DNA of 64,000 nucleotides from Streptomyces sp. NBC_00461 (GCF_036013935.1 NZ_CP107902.1:5055001-5119000), one strand, 5' to 3'; shown: positions 17,312 to 26,257, numbered from the stretch's first letter. Translations and numbers: made by a program. Notes: generated by a model not told the origin, from the sequence alone.

Positions 17312-18076
17312 ATGACCGACCCCACTGCCGGCCCTGTGAGCGACTGGCGCCGGCTCGCCGGCACCTGCGTGCTGCTCGACGGCTTCCACGCCCTCAAGCA
17401 CGCCGTGCGTTTCGGAGCCGAGGTGCCGGTGGCGGTCACGGTCGACCGGCGGGCGGCGCTCGCCCTCGCCGACGAACTGGCCCCCGACGTACGGGACAGG
17501 CTGGGCGAACTCCTCACCGAGGTGCCGGAGCCGGCGTATCGGAGTCTGGTCCCGCGCCCGCATCCCACCGCCGTGGCGGCTTTGGCCGTACGACCGTCCC
17601 GCGCCGCCAACCTCGACAGGCTGGCGCACACCCCCCGCACCGCCCCCGTCGTGGTCCTCGACAACCCGCGCAACCTCGGCAACGCGGGTGCCGTGATCCG
17701 GCTGGCCGCCGGGTTCGGCGCGACCGGGGTGGTCACCACCGGCACGCTCGACCCCTGGCACCCCACAGTCGTGCGCGGCGGGGCGGGACTGCACTTCGCG
17801 ACCGCCGTGGAACGGCTGGCCGTCGACGAGCTGCCGACGGGCCCGCTGTACGCCCTGGACCCTGAGGGCGACGACATCCGGGGGGTCAAGCTCCCGGACG
17901 ACGCCGTCCTCGCCTTCGGCTCCGAGCGCAGCGGGCTGTCCGCCGAACTACGCGCGCGTACCGACCACTTGCTGGCCCTCCCGATGCGTCCCCAGGTCTC
18001 CAGCTACAACCTGGCGACGAGTGTGGCCATGGCGCTGTACCACTGGAGTGCCACCGGGGGCGCGAGCGCTCTCTAG
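17312..18076 (+). CDS. TrmH/SpoU family RNA 2'-O-methyltransferase
   Basis: This SPOUT-class methyltransferase of 254 aa should use S-adenosylmethionine to methylate a ribose 2'-OH in tRNA or rRNA. Motif 1, VVVLDNPRNLGNAGAVIRLA, lies at about residues 110-129. Motifs 2 and 3, AFGSERSGL and SSYNLATSVAMALY, form the trefoil-knot cofactor site near the C-terminus. ATG 17312 starts it. Its TAG stop shares bases with the paaN stop on the other strand (CTAG at 18073-18076). The target nucleotide is not deducible. Confidence 0.85.
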   Translation: MTDPTAGPVSDWRRLAGTCVLLDGFHALKHAVRFGAEVPVAVTVDRRAALALADELAPDVRDRLGELLTEVPEPAYRSLVPRPHPTAVAALAVRPSRAANLDRLAHTPRTAPVVVLDNPRNLGNAGAVIRLAAGFGATGVVTTGTLDPWHPTVVRGGAGLHFATAVERLAVDELPTGPLYALDPEGDDIRGVKLPDDAVLAFGSERSGLSAELRARTDHLLALPMRPQVSSYNLATSVAMALYHWSATGGASAL

Positions 18077-19779
18077 GCCTCCCGGCGGACCTCCACCACA
18101 CGGAAACGGTTGGCCACGAACGCGCCGTCCGTGAGCGCCGCGTTGGCCGCCGGGTTGCCGCCCGAGCCGTGGAAGTCGGAGAAGGCAGCCGTCTGGTTCA
18201 CGTACACCCCGCCCGTGAGGTTCAGCGACAGCTGGGCGGCCTCTTCCAGGCACACCTCCTGGACCGCCTGCTCGACCTCCTCGTCGGTCGTGTACGCCCC
18301 GACCGTCATCGCGCCCTTCTCGCGGATGGTGCGCCGCAGCAGCTCCGCCGCGTCGGCCGCCGAGTCGACCGCGACCGCGAACGAGACGGGACCGAAGCAC
18401 TCGCTCATGTACGCGGCCTCGTCGTCCGCCCCCTCCCAGTATTTCCGCGCGCCGTCCAGCTTCACGATCACGGGGGTGCGCACGATCGCGTCCGGGAACT
18501 CCGGGTTGCTGATCTCCCGTGAGGCCAGGGCGACTTCGCCGAGGCCGGCCGCCGCCTCCAGGCGGGCCTTCACGTCCGGGTTGACGATCGCGCCGAGCAG
18601 GGCGTTCGCGCGCGCGTCGTCGCCGAGCAGACCGTCCACCGAGCGGGCGAGGTCGGCGACCACCTCGTCGAAGGTGCGGGGCCCTTCGTCGGTGCGGATG
18701 CCGTCACGCGGAATCAGCAGGTTCTGCGGGGTGGTGCACATCTGGCCGCTGTACAGCGACAGCGAGAACGCCAGGTTGGAGAGCATGCCCTTGTAGTTCG
18801 ACGTGGAGTCCACGAGAACCGTGTTGACGCCGGCCTTCTCCGTGTAGACCTGCGCCTGGCGGGCGTTGGCCTCCAGCCAGTCGCCGAAGGACGTCGAGCC
18901 CGTGTAGTCGATGATCCGGATCTCCGGGCGGGTGGCCAGCGTCTTGGCGATGCCCTCGCCGGGCCGCTCGGCGGCCAGGGCGACCAGGTTCGGGTCGAAG
19001 CCCGCCTCGGCGAGCACCTGACGGGCGACCTGCACGGTGAGCGCGAGCGGCAGCACCGCGCGCGGGTGGGGCTTGACCAGGACCGCGTTGCCGGTGGCCA
19101 GGGAGGCGAACAGGCCCGGATAGCCGTTCCACGTCGGGAAGGTGTTGCAGCCGATGACCAGCGCGATCCCGCGCGGGACGGACGTGAACTGCTTGGTCAG
19201 CGCGAGCGGGTCGCGCTTGCCCTGCGGCTTGGTCCATTCCGCCGTGTCGGGTGTGCGGACCTGCTCCACGTACGCGTACGCCACCGCCTCCAGGCCGCGG
19301 TCCTGCGCGTGCGGGCCGCCCGCCTGGAACGCCATCATGAACGCCTGGCCGCTGGTGTGCATGACCGCGTGCGCGAACTCGTGCGTCCGGTCACTGATCC
19401 GCTTGAGGATCTCCAGGCACACCACCGCGCGCATCTCCGCGCCCGCGTCCCGCCACGCGCGCTGTCCGGCCTTCATGGCGGGCAGCAGTTCGTCGACGTC
19501 GGCGTGCGGGTAGGTCACACCCAGCTCGATGCCGTACGGCGAGACCTCGCCGCCCACCCAGTCGTCCGTCCCGGGCTGGCCGAGGTCGAGGCGGGTGCCC
19601 AGGAGGGCGTCGAAGGCGGCCTTGCCCGCCGCCATGTCCAGGCTGCCGCTCTCGCCGTACGCCTTGGGGTGTTCGGGGTGCGGGGACCAGTACGCGCGCG
19701 TGCGGATCGCTTCCAGCGCCTGGTCGAGGGTGGGCCGGTGCTGGGAGATCAGCTCGTGCGTGGTCAGTTCGGCGGCCAT
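18073..19779 (-). CDS. paaN: PaaN, phenylacetate-degradation aldehyde dehydrogenase-type protein
   Basis: This 568-aa protein matches the PaaN type of aldehyde dehydrogenase superfamily proteins (about 550 aa, without the C-terminal hydratase of E. coli PaaZ). TFPTWNGYPGLFASLATGNA and VLVKPHPRAVLPLAL lie in the cofactor half, IDYTGSTSFGDWLE in the centre, and GQMCTTPQNLLIPRDG carries the likely catalytic cysteine. It would oxidise the semialdehyde formed after opening of the oxepin ring. AGGAG lies before ATG 19779. It is divergent from the paaH-like gene across a shared operator. Confidence 0.88.
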   Translation of the reverse strand: MAAELTTHELISQHRPTLDQALEAIRTRAYWSPHPEHPKAYGESGSLDMAAGKAAFDALLGTRLDLGQPGTDDWVGGEVSPYGIELGVTYPHADVDELLPAMKAGQRAWRDAGAEMRAVVCLEILKRISDRTHEFAHAVMHTSGQAFMMAFQAGGPHAQDRGLEAVAYAYVEQVRTPDTAEWTKPQGKRDPLALTKQFTSVPRGIALVIGCNTFPTWNGYPGLFASLATGNAVLVKPHPRAVLPLALTVQVARQVLAEAGFDPNLVALAAERPGEGIAKTLATRPEIRIIDYTGSTSFGDWLEANARQAQVYTEKAGVNTVLVDSTSNYKGMLSNLAFSLSLYSGQMCTTPQNLLIPRDGIRTDEGPRTFDEVVADLARSVDGLLGDDARANALLGAIVNPDVKARLEAAAGLGEVALASREISNPEFPDAIVRTPVIVKLDGARKYWEGADDEAAYMSECFGPVSFAVAVDSAADAAELLRRTIREKGAMTVGAYTTDEEVEQAVQEVCLEEAAQLSLNLTGGVYVNQTAAFSDFHGSGGNPAANAALTDGAFVANRFRVVEVRREA

Positions 19780-19870
19780 GCTGGGTCAACTCCTCGTCTT
19801 GTGAACTCTTCGTCGAGCTCATGACCTGGGCAGAAACATGGGCAGGAACAGCCGGTCAGAGTTAGAGTAA

Positions 19871-19886
19871 CCGAACGATCGGTCGG
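19871..19886. promoter_or_regulatory. TetR-type operator between paaN and paaH
   Basis: CCGAACGATCGGTCGG lies midway in the 160-nt divergent spacer and is the exact reverse complement of the palindrome upstream of paaA. A single bound TetR dimer here could control paaN and paaH-tetR together, including the regulator's own gene. Confidence 0.75.
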
Positions 19887-19939
19887 GACAAGGGGGTCCG
19901 CCGCATCTGTGGAAAACCCCGTGCGGGAGGATCGCGCAC

Positions 19940-21457
19940 ATGACAGCACTCGACCTCAGCAGCCCCGTGGCCGTCGTCGGCACCGGCACCATGGGCCAGG
20001 GCATCGCCCAGGTCGCACTGGTCGCAGGCCATCGCGTACGGCTGTACGACGCCGCTGCCGGGCGCGCCCGGGAAGCCGCCGAGGCCATCGGCGCCCGCCT
20101 CGACCGGCTCGTCGAGAAGGACCGGCTCGCGGCCGCCGACCGGGACGCGGCACGCGACCGTCTGCTGCCCGCCCAGAGCCTCTCCGAGCTCGCCGACTGC
20201 TCCCTGGTCGTCGAGGCCGTCCTGGAGCGGCTGGACGCCAAGCAGGAGCTGCTGCGCGAACTGGAGGGCATCGTCGGCGAGGACTGTCTGCTCGCCACGA
20301 ACACCTCGTCCCTGTCCGTCACCGCCATCGGCGCCGCGCTGCGCAACCCCGGCCGCTTCCTCGGCCTGCACTTCTTCAACCCCGCGCCGCTGCTGCCCCT
20401 CGTCGAGGTCGTCTCCGGGTTCGCCACCGACGTCTCGTCGGCCACGCGCGCGTACGAGATGGCACGCGCGTGGGGCAAGACGCCCGTCGCCTGCGCCGAC
20501 ACCCCCGGGTTCATCGTCAACCGCATCGCACGGCCCTTCTACGCCGAGGCGTTCGCGGTCTACGAGGCCCAGGGCGCGGAACCCGCCACCATCGACGCGG
20601 TGCTGCGCGAGTCCGGCGGCTTCAGGATGGGCGCCTTCGAGCTGACCGACCTCATCGGGCAGGACGTCAACGAGTCGGTCACACACTCCGTGTGGCAGTC
20701 CTTCTTCCAGGACGTGCGCTTCACGCCGTCGCTCGCCCAGCGGCGTCTGGTCGAGTCGGGCCGGCTCGGCCGCAAGAGCGGTCACGGCTGGTACGACTAC
20801 GGCGACGACGCCGAGAGCGCCGAGCCGCACACCGCGGAGCCCGCACAGCCGCCCGCGTACGTCGTCGTCGAGGGCGACCTGGGCCCCGCGTCCGAACTGC
20901 TCGCGCTGATCCGCGAGGCGGGCATCGCCGTACGCGAGGAGGACGAGGACCACGGCACCCGGCTGGTCCTGCCGGGCGGCGGCCAGCTGGCGCTCGCCGA
21001 CGGCCAGACCTCCGTGGAGTTCCGCGACGTCGTCTACTTCGACCTCGCCCTCGACTACCGCAGGGCCACCCGCATCGCCCTGTCCGCGTCCCAGGACACC
21101 GCGCCGAAGACCCTCGCGGAGGCCACCGGCCTCTTCCAGGCGCTCGGCAAGGACGTCAGCGTCATCGGCGACGTACCCGGCATGATCGTCGCCCGCACGG
21201 TCGCCCGGATCGTCGACCTGGCGCACGACGCCGTCGCCAAGGGCGTGGCCACCCAGGAGGACATCGACACCGCGATGCGCCTGGGCGTCAACTACCCGCT
21301 CGGACCCTTCGAGTGGAGCCGCAAGCTGGGCCGCAACTGGGCGTACGCCCTCCTCGACGACCTGCACCTGCGCGACCCCTCCGGGCGTTATGCGCCGTCC
21401 CTGGCGCTGTACCGCCACGCGTACGCCACCGACAAGCGGGAGGGCAGCACGTCATGA
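19940..21457 (+). CDS. paaH: 3-hydroxyacyl-CoA dehydrogenase (PaaH-like)
   Basis: This NAD-dependent 3-hydroxyacyl-CoA dehydrogenase has two C-terminal domains, 505 aa. The Rossmann motif VVGTGTMGQGIAQVA lies at residues 12-26. The catalytic segment NPGRFLGLHFFNPAPLLPLVEV (with the HFFNP histidine) is near 140. A second dehydrogenase C-domain, containing GVATQEDIDTAMRLGVNYPLGPFEW, ends the protein. This double-domain type and the context fit PaaH, which oxidises 3-hydroxyadipyl-CoA, but a general butyryl-type role is possible. GGGAGGATC precedes ATG 19940. The stop overlaps the TetR start. Confidence 0.8.
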   Translation: MTALDLSSPVAVVGTGTMGQGIAQVALVAGHRVRLYDAAAGRAREAAEAIGARLDRLVEKDRLAAADRDAARDRLLPAQSLSELADCSLVVEAVLERLDAKQELLRELEGIVGEDCLLATNTSSLSVTAIGAALRNPGRFLGLHFFNPAPLLPLVEVVSGFATDVSSATRAYEMARAWGKTPVACADTPGFIVNRIARPFYAEAFAVYEAQGAEPATIDAVLRESGGFRMGAFELTDLIGQDVNESVTHSVWQSFFQDVRFTPSLAQRRLVESGRLGRKSGHGWYDYGDDAESAEPHTAEPAQPPAYVVVEGDLGPASELLALIREAGIAVREEDEDHGTRLVLPGGGQLALADGQTSVEFRDVVYFDLALDYRRATRIALSASQDTAPKTLAEATGLFQALGKDVSVIGDVPGMIVARTVARIVDLAHDAVAKGVATQEDIDTAMRLGVNYPLGPFEWSRKLGRNWAYALLDDLHLRDPSGRYAPSLALYRHAYATDKREGSTS

Positions 21458-22062
21458 CCACCGCCAAGCGCGACACGTACACCCCGGAGACGCTGCTGTC
21501 CGTCGCCGTCCAGGTCTTCAACGAGCGCGGCTACGACGGCACCTCCATGGAGCACCTCTCCAAGGCGGCCGGCATCTCCAAGTCGTCGATCTACCACCAT
21601 GTGGCCGGCAAGGAGGAGCTGCTGCGCCGGGCCGTCAGCCGGGCGCTCGACGGACTCTTCGGGATCCTCGACGAGGAGCACGCGCGCGTGGGACGCGCCG
21701 CCGAGCGCTTCGAGTACGTCGTCCGGCGCATGGTCGAGGTGCTGATCGGCGACCTGCCGTACGTGACGCTGCTGCTGCGCGTGCGCGGCAACACGGCCAC
21801 CGAGCGGTGGGCCCTGGACCGGCGCCGGGACTTCGACCACCAGGTGGCCGAGCTGCTGAAGGCGGCGGCCGCCGACGGGGACGTGCGCGAGGACGTGGAG
21901 GTGCGGCTCGCCACGCGACTCGTCTTCGGGATGATCAACTCGATCGTCGAGTGGTACCGGCCGGATGGACGCGGCACGAGCGAGCGCGAAGTCGCCGACG
22001 CGGTCGTGCAGTTGGTCTTCGGAGGTCTCCGCAAGGAGACGAAGGAGACCAAGGAGGCCTGA
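21454..22062 (+). CDS. TetR family regulator (PaaR-like candidate)
   Basis: This repressor has 202 aa. The helix-turn-helix occupies about residues 25-55 (SMEHLSKAAGISKSSIYHHVAGKEELL). The remainder is the helical ligand-binding domain, with LIGDLPYVTLLLRVRG. ATGA overlap couples it to the paaH-like gene. It probably binds the 16-bp palindromes at 14654 and 19871, and possibly the variant at 22681, with phenylacetyl-CoA or another acyl-CoA as inducer. This role is inferred from position and site symmetry. The acidic, Lys/Glu repeat end ETKETKEA is unusual but harmless. Confidence 0.82.
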   Translation: MTTAKRDTYTPETLLSVAVQVFNERGYDGTSMEHLSKAAGISKSSIYHHVAGKEELLRRAVSRALDGLFGILDEEHARVGRAAERFEYVVRRMVEVLIGDLPYVTLLLRVRGNTATERWALDRRRDFDHQVAELLKAAAADGDVREDVEVRLATRLVFGMINSIVEWYRPDGRGTSEREVADAVVQLVFGGLRKETKETKEA

Positions 22063-22077
22063 GAGGCACTCTCAGGC
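22057..22077. terminator. bidirectional hairpin between tetR and bkdR
   Basis: GCCTGAGAG (22057-22065) and CTCTCAGGC (22069-22077) pair perfectly around GCA. The left arm contains the tetR stop codon, and the right arm ends one base before the last base of bkdR. It can end both convergent transcripts. Confidence 0.65.
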
Positions 22078-22578
22078 TCAGCCCTGCGGCTCCAGGTCCT
22101 CCTCCTCGAACACCAGCAGCGTCCGCGTACTCAGCACTTCCGGCATCGCCTGCAGCCTGGTGAGCACCACCTCGCGCAGCGCCCTGTTGTCCGAGGTGTG
22201 CACCAGCAGCAGCACGTCGAAGTCGCCGCCCACGAGAGCGATGTGGGAGGCCCCCGGCAGCTGTCTGAGCTGCTCGCGCACCGTGCGCCAGGAGTTCTGG
22301 ACGATCTTCAGGGTGATGTACGCCGAGGTGCCCTGACCTGCGCGCTCGTGGTTGACGCGGGCGCCGAAGCCGCGGATGACACCGTCCTCGATGAGGCGGT
22401 TGATACGCGCGTAGGCGTTGGCGCGCGAGACGTGCACCCGTTCCGCGACCGACCGTATCGACGCGCGGCCGTCCGCTTGGAGCATCTGCAGGATGTCCAG
22501 ATCGATCGCGTCGAGGGGACGGGGCATCGGTAGCTGGCCGCCGCCCTCCGCCCCTTCGGCCATTTGTTCAGGTGCCAT
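22078..22578 (-). CDS. bkdR: Lrp/AsnC family regulator (BkdR)
   Basis: This 166-aa regulator has an N-terminal winged helix (LDAIDLDILQMLQADGRASI and VHVSRANAYARINRLIEDGVI) and a C-terminal RAM ligand-binding domain (IALVGGDFDVLLLVHTSDN). Lrp-type proteins next to bkd genes sense branched-chain amino acids or their oxoacids, and the divergent position supports control of bkdABC. I chose ATG 22578, with GGAGG 9 nt upstream. ATG 22599 would add seven residues but lacks a ribosome site. Confidence 0.85.
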   Translation of the reverse strand: MAPEQMAEGAEGGGQLPMPRPLDAIDLDILQMLQADGRASIRSVAERVHVSRANAYARINRLIEDGVIRGFGARVNHERAGQGTSAYITLKIVQNSWRTVREQLRQLPGASHIALVGGDFDVLLLVHTSDNRALREVVLTRLQAMPEVLSTRTLLVFEEEDLEPQG

Positions 22579-22623
22579 GTCCCCCCGCCTCCCTACCATG
22601 GACGTACTGCGTTCATTTGAGGT

Positions 22624-22696
22624 TGTGGAGAACCGTTTGTCCACAGCCTGAAGGTGCCTGTAGCCAAAATGTGCCGACGACCGAACAATCGGTAGG
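22624..22696. promoter_or_regulatory. bkdR-bkdA control region: inverted DnaA-like boxes and a paa-type operator
   Basis: TGTGGAGAA (22624-22632) and TTGTCCACA (22637-22645) face each other; the second matches the Streptomyces DnaA box consensus. CCGAACAATCGGTAGG (22681-22696) matches 14 of 16 bases of the paaN/paaH operator and lies 57 nt before bkdA. These sites fill most of the 174-nt divergent spacer, which must also hold both promoters. Confidence 0.6.
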
Positions 22697-22752
22697 TGAG
22701 GCGCATCACACCCGTGGCGCGCCTGAAGCCGCTCCCACGAGGAGGTGCCGTC

Positions 22753-23898
22753 ATGACGGTCATGGAGCAGCGGGGCGCGTATAGGCCGTCCCCGCCGCCC
22801 GCCTGGCAGCCGCGCATGGACCCCGCGCCGCTGCTGCCCGACGCGGAGCCCTACCGCGTCCTCGGCACCGAGGCGGCGGCGAAGGCCGACCCGGCGCTGC
22901 TGCGCCGCCTGTACGCCGAGCTGGTACGCGGCCGCAGGTACAACGCGCAGGCGACCGCCCTCACCAAGCAGGGCCGCCTCGCGGTCTACCCCTCCACCAC
23001 CGGCCAGGAGGCCTGCGAGGTCGCCGCCGCGCTGGCCCTTCAGGAGCGCGACTGGCTCTTCCCGAGCTACCGCGACACGCTCGCCGCCGTCGCACGCGGC
23101 CTGGACCCCGTCCAGGCGCTCACTCTCCTGCGCGGCGACTGGCACACCGGCTACGACCCGCGCGAGCACCGCGTGGCACCCCTGTGCACCCCCCTCGCCA
23201 CCCAGCTCCCGCACGCCGTCGGCCTCGCGCACGCCGCCCGCCTCAAGGGCGACGACGTGGTCGCGCTCGCCATGGTCGGCGACGGCGGCACCAGCGAGGG
23301 CGACTTCCACGAGGCGCTGAACTTCGCCGCCGTCTGGCAGGCCCCGGTCGTCTTCCTGGTCCAGAACAACGGCTTCGCGATCTCCGTCCCGCTGGCCAAG
23401 CAGACCGCGGCCCCGTCGTTGGCCCACAAGGCCGTCGGCTACGGCATGCCCGGCCGCCTGGTCGACGGCAACGACGCGGCCGCCGTGCACGAGGTACTCA
23501 GCGACGCCGTGCGGCACGCGCGCGAGGGCGGCGGGCCCACGCTGGTCGAGGCGATCACGTACCGCATCGACGCCCACACCAACGCCGACGACGCGACCCG
23601 CTACCGCGGCGACACCGAGGTCGAGACCTGGCGTGAGCACGACCCGATCGCGCTCCTGGAGCACGAGCTGACCGAACGTGGTCTGATCGACGAGGACGGC
23701 ATACGGGCCGCCCGCGACGCCGCCGAGACCATGGCCGCCGACCTGCGTGAACGCATGAACCAGGACCCGGTGCTCGACCCCATGGACCTGTTCGCCCACG
23801 TCTACGCCGAGCCCACCGGCCAACTGCGTGAGCAACGGGCCCAGTTGCAGGCCGAGCTGCACGCGGAGCTGCACACGGAGCAGGAAGGCGGGCACTGA
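22753..23898 (+). CDS. bkdA: branched-chain 2-oxoacid dehydrogenase E1 alpha subunit
   Basis: E1 alpha binds thiamine diphosphate and decarboxylates the 2-oxoacids of Val, Leu and Ile. The protein has 381 aa from ATG 22753, selected for GGAGG at 7 nt; an upstream in-frame GTG at 22696 lies in the operator. The thiamine motif starts GDGGTSEGDFHEALNF and closes with FLVQNNGFAISVP. IDAHTNADDATRYR is the phosphorylation-loop region of E1 alpha. It overlaps bkdB by one base (TGATG). The first 55 residues are variable and Pro-rich. Confidence 0.9.
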   Translation: MTVMEQRGAYRPSPPPAWQPRMDPAPLLPDAEPYRVLGTEAAAKADPALLRRLYAELVRGRRYNAQATALTKQGRLAVYPSTTGQEACEVAAALALQERDWLFPSYRDTLAAVARGLDPVQALTLLRGDWHTGYDPREHRVAPLCTPLATQLPHAVGLAHAARLKGDDVVALAMVGDGGTSEGDFHEALNFAAVWQAPVVFLVQNNGFAISVPLAKQTAAPSLAHKAVGYGMPGRLVDGNDAAAVHEVLSDAVRHAREGGGPTLVEAITYRIDAHTNADDATRYRGDTEVETWREHDPIALLEHELTERGLIDEDGIRAARDAAETMAADLRERMNQDPVLDPMDLFAHVYAEPTGQLREQRAQLQAELHAELHTEQEGGH

Positions 23899-24902
23899 TG
23901 ACCACCGTCGCCCTCAAGCCGGCCACCATGGCGCAGGCCCTCACGCGGGCGTTGCGCGACGCCATGGCCGCCGATCCCACCGTGCACGTCATGGGCGAGG
24001 ACGTCGGCACCCTGGGCGGTGTCTTCCGGGTCACCGACGGGCTGGCCAAGGAGTTCGGCGAGGACCGCTGCACGGACACGCCGCTGGCCGAGGCGGGCAT
24101 CCTCGGGACGGCCGTGGGCATGGCGATGTACGGACTGCGGCCGGTCGTCGAGATGCAGTTCGACGCGTTCGCCTATCCGGCGTTCGAGCAGCTGATCTCG
24201 CACGTGTCCCGCATGCGCAACCGCACGCGCGGCGCGATGCCGCTCCCCCTCACCATCCGCGTCCCCTACGGCGGCGGCATCGGCGGCGTCGAGCACCACA
24301 GTGACTCCTCCGAGGCGTACTACATGGCGACTCCCGGGCTCCATGTGGTCATGCCCGCCACGGTCGCCGACGCCTACGGCCTGCTGCGCGCCGCCATCGC
24401 CTCCGACGACCCGGTCGTCTTCCTGGAGCCCAAGCGCCTGTACTGGTCGAAGGACTCCTGGAACCCCGAGCACCCGACGGACGTTGAACCGATAGGCCGC
24501 GCGGTGGTGCGGCGCTCGGGCCGGAGCGCCACGCTCATCACGTACGGACCGTCGGTGCCCGTCTGCCTCGAAGCCGCCGAGGCCGCACAGGCCGAGGGCT
24601 GGGACCTCGAAGTCGTCGACCTGCGCTCCCTGGTGCCGTTCGACGACGAGACGGTAGGCGCTTCGGTGCGGCGGACCGGGCGCGCGGTCGTCGTGCACGA
24701 GTCGGGCGGGTTCGGCGGCCCGGGCGGGGAGATCGCGGCCCGTGTCACCGAGCGCTGCTTCCACCACCTGGAGGCGCCGGTGCTGCGCGTGGCCGGGTTC
24801 GACATCCCGTATCCGCCGCCGATGCTGGAGCGACACCACCTGCCCGGCGTGGACCGGATCCTGGACGCCGTGGGGCGCCTGCAATGGGAGGCCGAGAGCT
24901 GA
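23898..24902 (+). CDS. bkdB: branched-chain 2-oxoacid dehydrogenase E1 beta subunit
   Basis: This subunit has 334 aa and completes the E1 heterotetramer. MGEDVGTLGGVFRVTDGL and DTPLAEAGILGTAVGMAMYG form the thiamine-contact half. RVPYGGGIGGVEHHSDSSEA and the transketolase C-terminal part (YGPSVPVCLEAAEAA, VVVHESGGFGGPG) follow. The start and stop overlap bkdA and bkdC by a single base each, so subunits are made in fixed ratio. It is about two-thirds identical by eye to the paralogue at 39421. Confidence 0.9.
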   Translation: MTTVALKPATMAQALTRALRDAMAADPTVHVMGEDVGTLGGVFRVTDGLAKEFGEDRCTDTPLAEAGILGTAVGMAMYGLRPVVEMQFDAFAYPAFEQLISHVSRMRNRTRGAMPLPLTIRVPYGGGIGGVEHHSDSSEAYYMATPGLHVVMPATVADAYGLLRAAIASDDPVVFLEPKRLYWSKDSWNPEHPTDVEPIGRAVVRRSGRSATLITYGPSVPVCLEAAEAAQAEGWDLEVVDLRSLVPFDDETVGASVRRTGRAVVVHESGGFGGPGGEIAARVTERCFHHLEAPVLRVAGFDIPYPPPMLERHHLPGVDRILDAVGRLQWEAES

Positions 24903-26257
24903 TGGCACACGCGTCTGACATGCACAGCCTGGAGTTCAGGCTTCCCGACCTCGGGGAGGGGCTCACCGAAGCGGAAATCGTCCGTTGGCTCGTCGAGGTC
25001 GGAGACCTCGTCACCATCGACCAGCCGGTCGTCGAGGTCGAGACGGCCAAGGCGATGGTCGAGGTGCCCTGCCCCTACGGCGGTGTGGTCACCGCCCGCT
25101 TCGGCGAGGAGGGCGCGGAACTGCCCGTCGGGGCCCCGCTGATCACGGTGGCGGTCGGCGCGCCGGCCACCGGCCGCGAGACGGAGGGCTCGGGCAACGT
25201 ACTGGTGGGCTACGGCACGTCGGAGGCGCCCGCGCGGCGGCGGAGGGTGCGGCCGGGACAGGAGGCGCCCGCGGCGTCCCGGGAGGCGAACGGACAGGTC
25301 GGTGCCCCCGTGGCCGCGGACGGACCCGTTCCCGTGATCTCGCCGCTGGTGCGCAGGCTCGCCCGGCAGAACGGCCTGGACCTGAAGGAGATGACGGGCT
25401 CCGGCCCCGACGGGCTGATCCTGCGGGCGGACGTGGAGTACGCGCTGCGTGCCGCCGAGGCTCAGGGGCGGACGGGGCTGACGGGGCTGACGGCGGAGCA
25501 GTCGGCCGACCTCGACGCGCGCGTGAAGCCCGCGCCGACCCCGACCCCGCCCGCGGCCCACGGCACGGAAATCCGCGTCCCGCTCAAGGGCGTCCGAGGC
25601 GCCGTCGCCGACAAACTCTCCCGCAGCCGCCGCGAGATACCGGACGCGACCTGCTGGGTGGACGCCGACGCCACCGAACTCATGCGCGCGCGGACCGCGA
25701 TGAACGCGGCAGCCGGGGTTACCCGGATCTCCCTGCTCGCCCTGCTGGCAAGGATCTGCACGGCTGCTCTCGCCCGCTTCCCCGAGCTCAACTCCACGGT
25801 CGACATGGAGGCGAGGGAGGTCGTCCAGTTCGACCACGTGCACCTCGGATTCGCCGCGCAGACCGAGCGGGGTCTTGTCGTCCCGGTCGTGCGGGACGCG
25901 CACGCGCGGGACGCCGAGGCGCTGACGGCGGAGTTCGCCCGGCTGACCGAGGCGGCCCACGCGGGACGGCTCACGCCCGGAGAACTCACCGGCGGGACCT
26001 TCACGTTGAACAACTACGGAGTGTTCGGCGTCGACGGCTCCACGCCGATCATCAACCACCCCGAGGCCGCCATGCTCGGCGTCGGCCGCATCGTCCCCAA
26101 GCCCTGGGTGCACGAGGGCGAGCTCGCGGTGCGACAGGTCGTCCAGCTCTCGCTCACCTTCGACCACCGGGTGTGCGACGGCGGCACGGCGGGCGGCTTC
26201 CTGCGGTACGTGGCGGACTGCGTCGAACAGCCGGCGGTCCTGCTGCGCACTCTGTGA
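24902..26257 (+). CDS. bkdC: dihydrolipoamide acyltransferase (E2) of BCDH
   Basis: E2 moves the acyl group from E1 to CoA, giving isobutyryl-, isovaleryl- or 2-methylbutyryl-CoA. In 451 aa it has one lipoyl domain (K50 in EVETAKAMVEV), a flexible linker, a peripheral-subunit-binding domain (VISPLVRRLARQNGLDL, about residues 145-180) and the catalytic domain ending FDHRVCDGG (H422, D426). ATG 24902 overlaps the bkdB stop. No E3 lipoamide dehydrogenase gene is in the window, so E3 must come from elsewhere. Confidence 0.9.
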   Translation: MAHASDMHSLEFRLPDLGEGLTEAEIVRWLVEVGDLVTIDQPVVEVETAKAMVEVPCPYGGVVTARFGEEGAELPVGAPLITVAVGAPATGRETEGSGNVLVGYGTSEAPARRRRVRPGQEAPAASREANGQVGAPVAADGPVPVISPLVRRLARQNGLDLKEMTGSGPDGLILRADVEYALRAAEAQGRTGLTGLTAEQSADLDARVKPAPTPTPPAAHGTEIRVPLKGVRGAVADKLSRSRREIPDATCWVDADATELMRARTAMNAAAGVTRISLLALLARICTAALARFPELNSTVDMEAREVVQFDHVHLGFAAQTERGLVVPVVRDAHARDAEALTAEFARLTEAAHAGRLTPGELTGGTFTLNNYGVFGVDGSTPIINHPEAAMLGVGRIVPKPWVHEGELAVRQVVQLSLTFDHRVCDGGTAGGFLRYVADCVEQPAVLLRTL

